A model generated the notes under the pieces. That model was not told where the DNA came from. It searched no databases and was given only the letters and a program-made list of their open reading frames with translations. Below are positions 1 to 6,816 of a stretch of DNA of 10,166 bases, piece by piece. How positions within the stretch are numbered: the stretch's first letter is position 1; each line of letters opens with the position of its first letter. The DNA is from Heterostelium multicystogenum. Taxonomy: Eukaryota; Evosea; Eumycetozoa; Acytosteliales; Acytosteliaceae. The stretch lies in the NCBI GenBank assembly GCA_003667245.1, contig RCNN01000522.1:1-10166 (forward strand). Direction: 5' to 3'. Position numbers and translations under genes: made by a program.

Positions 1-134
1 GGCGAGGGAGCTTTGCTCCCGTTGGCTGCGCAGCAGCCCCAAAACCAGACACCTCACCCTCTCTGGAATATCTCGAATACCCTGAACAGGGGGCCGCTTC
101 GCGCCCCAGCGGGAGCAAGCTCCCTCGCCACAGG
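1..134. repeat. REP (repetitive extragenic palindrome) inverted pair
   Basis: Bases 1-21 and 110-129 are inverted copies of one REP core (second arm cgggagcaagctccctcgcc). They differ only by one extra T in the first arm (gctttgctccc against gcttgctccc). Each arm is itself a small hairpin (gggagc / gctccc). Between them lie two further GC-rich palindromes: ggctgc-gca-gcagcc near 25-39, and a ggggc...gcccc hairpin near 90-107. The trailing 'ccacagg' is the usual tail of fluorescent-pseudomonad REPs. The paired arrangement is a BIME-like unit, normally found between genes. The extra T fits the indel pattern seen across the window. Confidence 0.85.
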
Positions 135-373
135 GTCAGCGCCCGCCTAGAAGTAGCAATTCCTCCCTAGGGATCCTTCTCGACTAAGAAATTTTCTTGC
201 CCCTCCCAACTCATGAAAAATAAGGACGAAAATTCATACATTTTTTTTAGCTTTTTTCATCCGGCGCGAATCGGCTCTATTCCATTCTCTTTATCAGAAT
301 TAATGTCTAGTATCGGATGGCAATCAAATTGCCACCACGTCTATACACGGATCTGAATAGGTAAGAGGCTCAT
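135..373 (+). promoter_or_regulatory. AT-rich upstream region of the nuclease gene, with a palindrome
   Basis: No gene is visible here. The stretch is clearly more AT-rich than the rest of the window (runs of T around 241-258). A perfect inverted repeat TGGCAAT-CAA-ATTGCCA lies at 318-334. A -10-like TATACA follows at 342-347; a -35 spaced 17 bp from it would fall inside the palindrome but has no good match to TTGACA. A ribosome binding site, aagagg (363-368), precedes the ATG at 374. The palindrome is placed where an operator would repress this promoter. That role is inference; the palindrome itself is seen. Confidence 0.45.
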
Positions 374-1464
374 ATGGATTTTTTTGAAAAGCTCACCAGT
401 CTGGCGGCTAAAGTCCGACTACAAGGCCCCGCAATTCAAACAGAAGAAGCCACAAAAAACGCTTTTGTAATGCCGTTTATAAATACAGTTTTGGGCTACG
501 ACGTATTTGATCCACAGGAAGTAACGCCTGAATTTGTCTGCGACATTGGGACGAAAAAGGTGAAAAAATCGATTACGCCATTATGAAAAACGGAGAGGTT
601 TCAGATACTTATCGAATGCAAAAAATCGGTGAGTCACTCAGCATCAATCACGCGTCACAGCTATTTCGCTATTTCCACGTCACAAGCGCGAGGATTTCGA
701 TTCTCACCAATGGCCAGGTCTTATCGTTTTTTCACTGATCTGGACGCACCCAATAAAATGGATGAAAAACCATTTTTAGAGTTGGATTTGCTAGATATTG
801 ACGAATACTCAGTACCAGAGCTGACCAAGCTGACGAAGTCCGCCTTCGATGTAGATTCGATCATCAATGCGGCCGGAGAGCTGAAATACGTCAGCCAAAT
901 CAAAAAAGTGATCGCCGCACAAGTCATCAAGCCAGATGACGATTTCGTCAAAGTTTTCGCCTCTCGCGTGTACGAAGGGGTGATTACACAGAAAGTTTCG
1001 CGAGCAGTTTTTTTGAATTAACTCGAAAGGCGTTAAGTCAGTTCCTCAACGATCAGATCAATGATCGACTTAAGTCAGCGATGAGTGGCTCTATCCAGCC
1101 GGCGCTGGCCTCACTGCCCACGTCTCCCGCCGCTAATACCGAAGCTACAGAGCGTGACGAGTCAGAGGATAAAATACTCACCACCCTTGAGGAACTTGAG
1201 GGATATCACATAGTAAGAGCTGTCGTACGCTCGGTGGTGGATGCCAAACGAATTTGTGCAACGTGATACGCAGAGCTATTTTGGGATATTGCTGGACGAC
1301 AATAATCGCAAGCCGATTTGTCGCCTTCATTTCAACCGCAGTCAGAAATACATTGGGATTTTTGACGAGGAGAAAAAATGAAAACACGACATCCGATTTC
1401 GTCGATTGACGATATTTACGAGTACTCAGACCACCTGAAGAAAACTGTGGGTTACTACGACTGA
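374..1464 (+). pseudogene. orphan HsdR-N-like (type I restriction R N-terminal domain) PD-(D/E)xK nuclease, multiply frameshifted
   Basis: The start ATG has aagagg upstream and the stop is TGA 1462-1464. Translated across frames, the gene reads as the stand-alone nuclease family annotated as type I restriction endonuclease / HsdR N-terminal domain protein (COG4748-like). Recognisable blocks are NAFVMPFINTVLGYDVFDP near residue 30, FFTDLDAPNKMDEKPFL, the INAAGELKYVSQIKK block, and a C-terminal IDDIYEYSDHLKKTVGYYD. The likely catalytic residues are Asp at 571-573 and Glu-Cys-Lys at 614-622, the PD-(D/E)xK signature. Nine one-base indels are needed: one G lost at 559-560, T gained at 599-601, A lost at 620-625, T gained at 720-721, T gained at 996-998, T gained in the T7 run 1008-1014, T gained at 1253-1255, A gained at 1373-1378 and A gained at 1381-1384. 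The net +5 leaves exactly 361 codons plus stop, a normal length. No hsdM or hsdS lies nearby, so it is not part of a classical type I system here. Its biological role is unknown to me. As it stands it cannot make a full protein; sequencing error or real decay are both possible. Confidence 0.8.
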
Positions 1465-1477
1465 AGACCGGATGATG

Positions 1478-1524
1478 AGGGCTGCTAACGCAGCCCTACG
1501 CGGGCAAGCCCGCTCACCACAGGG
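1478..1524. repeat. REP element (two adjacent hairpins)
   Basis: A perfect 8-bp stem agggctgc-taac-gcagccct spans 1478-1497. It is followed directly by gcgggc-aa-gcccgc (1500-1513) and the REP tail tcaccacaggg. It lies 14 bases past the nuclease stop and 9 bases before the end of the oppositely oriented DUF3077 gene, so it sits between two convergent genes. No T run follows either hairpin, so I call it a REP rather than a factor-independent terminator, although it could still stabilise the 3' ends of both transcripts. Confidence 0.8.
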
Positions 1525-1532
1525 ATAAATAT

Positions 1533-1831
1533 TTATCTCTCGGTGGCAGGCGTCATCGCTTGAGCGAGATCGTCTACAACTGCCTTGCCCATCTCGCATA
1601 GATAATGCGCTGCCCACGCATATTGCTCACCCGTACATCCATGGCGGCCTCCATTGCGAGTGTCTTGGAGTAGTGAAGCAGTGTGGATACATGTTCAAGC
1701 GCTTCACCAATGGGCATGCCTGCGTTGACGCGGAACAGAGGTTTCTCATTTTCGCCATAGTCCGCCGAAGGTAACTAGACCGAGCGTAATGATTGAGGAC
1801 AGCGGTGGATCGGGGACGAATTTTTAGCCAT
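1533..1831 (-). CDS. DUF3077-like small protein, split by three apparent one-base indels
   Basis: This gene is hidden because no single frame is open. Reading on the minus strand from ATG at 1831-1829 to TAA at 1535-1533, the frames join into a protein of about 99 residues. Its core reads KPLFRVNAGMPIGEALEHVS, then LLHYSKTLAMEAAMD, and a C-terminal AHYLCEMGKAVVDDLAQAM. From memory this is the DUF3077 family, a small protein family common in multiple copies in Pseudomonas and of unknown function. Indels needed: one base lost near 1819-1825, one C extra at 1762-1763, one C lost at 1630-1632. The net -1 restores a length divisible by three. The exact site of the first two is uncertain. An agaagag sequence lies about 6 bases before the ATG. 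A structured leader precedes it (next entry). It may be intact in the real genome, given the window-wide indel pattern. Confidence 0.72.
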
Positions 1832-2069
1832 GATGTCTCTTCTAAGTGAAAAAAGGGACCACCGCGACATGTCGCTAAACATAAAGGGGTGGCAGCTGTA
1901 CGCAGGTTAGCGAACCGGTCACCTAGACACCCGGCAGATCCGAAGATCTCCCGCGCACAGCCGCCATAGCACGATATGGCCGGCAAAAAACCGCCTGCCA
2001 AGTATGTAAAGAGGTTGCGTCTTGGTGGTTCGGGCCGCTAAAACCCGTTCACTGTTTTCACAGCGAAGT
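1832..2069 (-). promoter_or_regulatory. hairpin-rich 5' leader of the DUF3077 gene, attenuator-like
   Basis: This stretch lies immediately before the DUF3077 ATG and has no convincing protein. On the minus strand, in order of transcription, it holds: CTGT-GAAA-ACAG (2063-2052, GNRA loop); GCCATA-N6-TATGGC (1980-1963); a 9-bp stem with one mismatch closed by a UUCG tetraloop (1953-1932, cgggagatc/gatctgccg); GGTT-CGCT-AACC (1916-1905); and the perfect 12-base palindrome GCGACATGTCGC (1875-1864). The last is nested inside a CCACC/GGTGG stem (1892-1888 with 1863-1859) and is followed 4 bases on by six Ts (1854-1849). That final element resembles a terminator ending 18 bases before the start codon, which is the layout of an attenuated leader or a riboswitch. 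The hairpins are seen; the regulatory role is inferred. I name no known RNA family. Confidence 0.45.
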
Positions 2070-2259
2070 CAGGAGGCTAGTGACCCAAACTCTAAGGCGC
2101 AATAGTGTTGAGATTCTCTAGGAATCGTCCTGCAATTTAAAGGGAATCGTCGTTGAATGGCCCTTTACTCAACACCTTTCTCACGTCCCTTTCACATCTA
2201 TCCAACGACTCCACTTCTAAACTTCCCCCATCAGCCGTTCAACGGCCAGGGAGCAAGCG
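2070..2259 (+). promoter_or_regulatory. upstream region of the lipoprotein gene, with a direct repeat
   Basis: No gene is evident. GGAATCGTC occurs twice in direct orientation (2121-2129 and 2143-2151), 22 bp apart, which places both copies on nearly the same face of the helix. A TTGAGA (2109-2114) could act as a -35 but no good -10 follows at the right distance. The sequence also opens the minus-strand leader of the DUF3077 gene, so both promoters probably lie in this interval. The ATG at 2157 is in frame with the lipoprotein body, but its first 44 residues look non-coding, so the start at 2260 is preferred. Confidence 0.35.
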
Positions 2260-2615
2260 ATGTGGCGGTACGCTGTAGTGCTGGGCTGTTGGCCCTGCTG
2301 TCGGGTTGCCAATCAACCCATGAGGATTTGCTGGCCAAGGGTTATCCACCCGCCTTCGCCGATGGCTATGACGACGGTTGCAGCAGCGGCCGACAGGCTG
2401 CCGGGGTGATCACCGGGGAATTTCGCAAGAACGTCCCGCACTACCTGAAAGACCGCACCTACGCCGAAGGCTGGGATGATGGCTTTCGCCAATGCAAGGC
2501 CATGCGCGAGAACGAAGACCTGAACGACTACAAGAATCGCCACTGGGACGACCGCGAACGCGCCTGGCAACAGGAAAAAGACCGCGACGCTGCCAGGGCC
2601 TTTCGCTCGCAATAG
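2260..2615 (+). CDS. small outer-membrane-type lipoprotein of unknown function
   Basis: The chosen start is ATG 2260-2262, with GGGAG 6 bases upstream. The encoded N-terminus is MWRYAVVLGC followed by a lipobox L-L-S-G-C with the lipidated Cys at residue 17. The signal peptide is therefore a signal-peptidase-II type. One G appears to be missing at 2291-2292 (ttggccc for ttgggccc). Adding it gives 118 residues, whereas the uncorrected frame loses the lipobox. The mature part holds two related motifs, ADGYDDGCSSGRQ and AEGWDDGFRQC, each of the form G-aromatic-D-D-G, and a highly charged tail rich in Arg, Asp and Glu. I recognise this as a small Pseudomonas lipoprotein type but know no function. 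The residue after the Cys is Gln, not Asp, so sorting to the outer membrane is expected under the usual Lol rule. Confidence 0.7.
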
Positions 2616-2685
2616 GTCGCTTCCAGACATCCAGCGAAACTTAACCCCTGCGACCATGGCCCAAACTCCATAGCAGGAGAACGTC

Positions 2686-3178
2686 ATGAGTCGAGCTTTC
2701 GTCAACGAAGACAGCGCCGCTGCCCAGGCCAGCCAACCGGTGGAACGCCAGGTCAGCGCGCAACCCAATCACCTCACTGCCCGCGGACTTGCACAATTGC
2801 AGGCAGGGTCGCGCAGTTGCAGCATGAGCACAGCGAAGAATCCGCCAAGGGCGAGCAGGCCGATAAACAGCGCCAGGCCGACCTTGAGCGGGATTTGCGT
2901 TACTTCAACCAGCGCCTGCAAAGCGCACAGGTGGTGGCGCCGGCAACCTCCACCGACAAGGTGCAAATCGGCAGCTGGGTGACCTTTTGCCAACGAACAG
3001 GACGAAGAGCAGCGCATTCAGTTAGTGGGCGAAGACCAGGCCGACGCCACGGTGGGCCTGATCAACTGGGGTTCGCCCTGGGCCGCGCTCTGCTGGGTGC
3101 ACAGGTGGGCGACGAGGTCCTGTGGAAGCGCCCCGTCGGTGATCAGTTGATCGAAATCCTGCGCATCGAACCCGAGGG

Positions 3179-3182
<4 letters not shown>
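2686..3182 (+). CDS. GreA/GreB-family transcription elongation factor-like protein
   Basis: It starts at ATG 2686 with AGGAG 7 bases upstream and stops at TAA 3180-3182. Three one-base indels are needed: one base lost near 2802-2808, T gained at 2985-2988, C lost at 3076-3078. The result is 165 residues, close to GreB in length. The N-terminal half is a charged coiled coil (ERQVSAQPN..., then EHSEESAKGEQADKQRQ, ending RDLRYFNQRLQSAQVV). The C-terminal half is the Gre globular domain: DKVQIGSWVTF, TVGLINWGSPLGRALLG, and VGDEVLWKRPVGDQLIEILRI. Gre factors enter the RNA polymerase secondary channel and stimulate cleavage of backtracked RNA. The acidic tip motif of GreA (GDLKENAEY) is not present, so cleavage activity is uncertain and the protein may instead compete for the channel. 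It is convergent with gdhA and their ends overlap by four bases. Confidence 0.75.
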
Positions 3183-4516
<1,334 letters not shown>

Positions 4517-4576
4517 GAAAAGTCTCGGCAAATTTATTGTCGTTAAAGGAGATTTGTCCCGGACTTTATCAATTCA

Positions 4577-4605
4577 TGTCGCACCGCGACAGGGCAAAAT
4601 GTCGC
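4577..4605 (-). promoter_or_regulatory. three alternating TGTCGC/GCGACA half-sites upstream of gdhA
   Basis: Plus-strand TGTCGC (4577-4582), GCGACA (4586-4591) and TGTCGC (4600-4605) lie 61-89 bases before the gdhA ATG. The middle copy can pair with either neighbour (loops of 3 and 8 bases), so as RNA the two hairpins are mutually exclusive; as DNA the copies form a multi-half-site operator. The minus strand reads GCGACAT-TTTGCCC-TGTCGCGGTG, which echoes the GCGACATGTCGCGGTG upstream of the DUF3077 gene. An AT-rich stretch beyond it (about 4611-4645) could hold the promoter, but I see no confident -35/-10 pair. The rest of 4517-4864 holds no gene. Confidence 0.4.
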
Positions 4606-4703
4606 TTTTGTGAATTTAAATGGTGCATTAGATATAAATACAGGCGTTTTTTGCACCTTAATGAGGATTTCAATCCAGGCCTTGCACCAACAGTTAATCC
4701 GCT

Positions 4704-4785
4704 ATCGCAGGCAAGCCAGCTCCTACATTTGATCCAGTACATCCATGACAATGCGGTCAACTGTGGGAGCTGGCTTGCCTGCGAT
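4704..4785. repeat. REP inverted pair between ettA and gdhA
   Basis: A perfect 20-base inverted repeat: atcgcaggcaagccagctcc at 4704-4723 and its reverse complement at 4766-4785, separated by 42 bases. Pairing extends a few bases inwards with one mismatch (tccTACA against TGTGgga). The 'tgtgggagctggcttgcctgcgat' type of sequence is the classic fluorescent-pseudomonad REP, here as a head-to-head pair. It lies downstream of the ettA terminator and upstream of the gdhA promoter region, a usual intergenic position for such elements. Confidence 0.88.
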
Positions 4786-4815
4786 GCAGACGACGCGGTG
4801 CACATGAAAACACGC

Positions 4816-4844
4816 AAAAAAAAGCGGAGCCCGAAGGCCCGCTT
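4816..4844 (-). terminator. Rho-independent terminator of ettA
   Basis: On the minus strand a 9-bp stem (aagcgggcc / ggc-t-ccgctt, with a single-base bulge) closed by a UUCG tetraloop is followed directly by eight Ts (plus-strand A run 4816-4823). It starts 20 bases past the ettA stop codon, so it most likely ends the ettA transcript and separates it from gdhA. Confidence 0.9.
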
Positions 4845-4864
4845 GTTCAAACCACCAACCCGGA

Positions 4865-6530
4865 TCAGGCCAGCTTCTTGTGCCGTACACGATGCGGCTG
4901 GGCAGCAGCTTCGCCGAGGCGTTTCTTGCGATCGGCTTCGTATTCGGTGTAGTTGCCTTCGAAGAACACCGCCTGGGAGTCGTCTTCGTACGCCAGGATG
5001 TGAGTGGCCACGCGGTCAAGGAACCACCGATCGTGAGAGATCACAATGGCGGCGCCCGGGAAGTCCAGCAGGGCTTCTTCCAGGGAACGCAGGGTTTCAA
5101 CGTCGAGGTCGTTTGACGGTTCGTCGAGCAGCAATACGTTGCCGCCTTCTTTCAGGGTCAGGGCCAGGTGCAAGCGACCGCGCTCACCACCGGACAGGTC
5201 CTTGACGAACTTCTGCTGGTCGCCGCCCTTGAAGTTGAAGCGACCCACGTAGGTGCGCGACGGGATTTCGTAGTTGCCGATACGGATCTGGTCGGAACCG
5301 TCGGAAATCTGCTGGAACACCGTCTTGCTGCCGTCGAGGTCGTCGCGGCTCTGGTCAACGCAAGCCAGTTGCACGGTTTCGCCGACTTCGATGGTGCCCG
5401 AGTCCGGTTGCTCCTTGCCCATCAGCATGCGGAACAGTGTGGATTTACCCGCACCGTTACCGCCGATCACGCCAACGATGGCGCCTTTTGGCATAGAGAA
5501 CGACAGGTTGTCGATCAACACGCGGTCGCCGTAGCCCTTGCAGACGTTCTTGAACTCGATGACCTTGTCACCCAGGCGCGGACCGGCCGGGATGTAGATT
5601 TCGTTGGTCTCGGAACGCTTCTGGAACTCCTGGGACTGCATCTCTTCGAAACGCGCCAGACGGGCCTTGGATTTCGACTGACGCGCCTTGGCGCCTTTAC
5701 GCACCCATTCCAGCTCGTCTTTCATGGCCTTTTCATGGGCCGACTGTTGCTTGGATTCGGCGGCCAGACGGTCGGACTTGGCTTCCAGCCAACCGGAGTA
5801 GTTGCCCTCGTAAGGGATACCGGCGCCACGGTCGAGCTCGAGGATCCAGCCAGCAACGTTGTCCAGGAAGTACCGGTCGTGCGTGATCGCAACCACGGTG
5901 CCCGGGAAGTCGTGCAGGAAATGCTCCAGCCAGGCGACGGAATCGGCGTCCAGGTGGTTGGTCGGTTCGTCGAGCAGCAGCATGTCGGGGGCCGACAGCA
6001 GCAGGCGGCACAGGGCCACACGACGCTTTTCACCACCGGACAGGTGTTCAACCTTGGCGTCCCACGCCGGCAGGCGCAGCGCGTCGGCGGCGACTTCCAG
6101 CTGGCGGTCCAGGTTGTGACCGTCGGCGGCTTGCAGGATGGCTTCGAGCTTGGCCTGTTCTGCCGCCAGTTTGTCGAAGTCGGCGTCTTCTTCAGCGTAG
6201 GCCGCGTAGACCTCGTCCAGGCGGGCCTGGGCGTTCTTGATCACGCTGACCGCTTCCTCGACCACTTCACGCACGGTCTTGGTCGGGTCCAGGATAGGTT
6301 CCTGTGGCAGGTAGCCGATGTTCAGGTCGGGCATCGGGCGGGCTTCGCCGTCGAACTCGGTGTCGACGCCGGCCATGATTTTTCAACAGGGTGGATTTAC
6401 CCGAACCGTTGAGGCCGAGCACGCCGATCTTGGCGCCTGGGAAGAAGGACAGAGAAATGTTTTTCAGGATTTCCCGCTTCGGCGGAACAACTTTTCCCAG
6501 CCGATGCATGGTGAAGACGTATTGAGCCAT
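4865..6530 (-). CDS. ettA: energy-dependent translational throttle ABC-F ATPase
   Basis: EttA is a soluble ABC-F protein that binds the ribosomal E site and gates entry into elongation according to the ATP/ADP ratio; it is not a transporter. The gene starts at ATG 6530 (MAQYVFTMHRLGKVVPPKRE) and gives 554 residues, the family length. Two ATPase modules are complete: Walker A GLNGSGKST (about 39-47), signature LSGGE (about 163) and Walker B LLLDEPTNHLD (about 184-193); then GGNGAGKST (about 356-364), LSGGERGR (about 445) and LLLDEPSNDLD. The arm insertion lies in the first module (about 90-140) and a basic linker rich in Lys, Arg and Gln (about 250-300) joins the two. One extra T in the T5 run 6379-6383 (one A too many in the coding strand) breaks the frame just after the first Walker A. 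In a core gene this most likely is a sequence error. The start has only a weak Shine-Dalgarno (aggttcacc). A terminator follows its stop. The second signature Walker B has Ser for the usual Thr (DEPSND), a mild change. Confidence 0.93.
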
Positions 6531-6602
6531 GGTGAACCTAGCGTCAGTGACTGATGAATTAAGCGGGCGAAACCCGTGCCAGGCCATGCGCCGCGCGGGC
6601 CG

Positions 6603-6616
6603 TTGATGTCTATCAA
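6603..6616. promoter_or_regulatory. Anr/FNR-type binding site
   Basis: TTGAT-GTCT-ATCAA is a perfect match to the Anr/FNR consensus TTGAT-N4-ATCAA, lying in the divergent ettA-morA intergenic region. Its centre is about 80 bases before the ettA ATG and about 207 bases before the morA start. If the minus-strand TTAATT (6562-6557) is the -10 of ettA, the site centre falls near -60, close to the class I position of such activators. The match is seen; oxygen-responsive control of ettA is inferred. Confidence 0.55.
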
Positions 6617-6716
6617 TGCCTGCGTGCGGTAGATGCCTGATTGTCTGGGGCTGGAACGCCCTCGCGTAACCGGCAAAGCTACCTGAATGCGGGTGGGCAG
6701 TCCAGCCAGGCGGGGC

Positions 6717-6775
6717 TGGCACTTTGCCACAAACACAAGGCATGCTAGCCGCCCTCCGGGCGTCCGGCTTATAGT
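6717..6775 (+). promoter_or_regulatory. candidate morA promoter with upstream palindrome
   Basis: TATAGT at 6770-6775 is a fair -10 hexamer about 42 bases before the TTG start of the morA-like gene, but no TTGACA-like -35 stands at the right distance. Upstream, TGGCA-CTT-TGCCA (6717-6729) is a perfect inverted repeat centred about 59 bases before the predicted start of transcription. It could be an activator site making up for the poor -35. It shares TGGCA half-sites, at a different spacing, with the palindrome before the nuclease gene. All of this is tentative. Confidence 0.35.
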
Positions 6776-6816
6776 GCACGTCGCGCGCCAGTCCAGCCAA
6801 ACCGCAGGATCACAGT

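Noticed and set aside
1..134. CRISPR array
   Set aside because: The repeats are one inverted pair with nested hairpins, not regularly spaced direct repeats.
1478..1513. Rho-independent terminator for the nuclease gene
   Set aside because: Strong stems are present but no T run follows on either strand; the adjacent sequence fits a REP element.
1627..2001. 124-codon minus-strand open frame covering the DUF3077 start and its leader
   Set aside because: Its 5' half runs through the hairpin-rich leader and its 3' half is the DUF3077 gene read in the wrong frame; the correct frames give a recognisable protein.
4537..5205. 222-codon plus-strand open frame beginning near aaaggag at 4546
   Set aside because: It crosses the REP pair, the ettA terminator and the antisense of the ettA 3' end, and its composition is not protein-like.
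5168..6412. 414-codon plus-strand open frame across ettA
   Set aside because: It is the antisense shadow of ettA, with Val/Leu/Gln-rich composition and no recognisable motif.
6717..6729. Sigma-54 promoter (TGGCAC...TTGC)
   Set aside because: The two elements are only one base apart here, not the five or so needed between GG and GC boxes.
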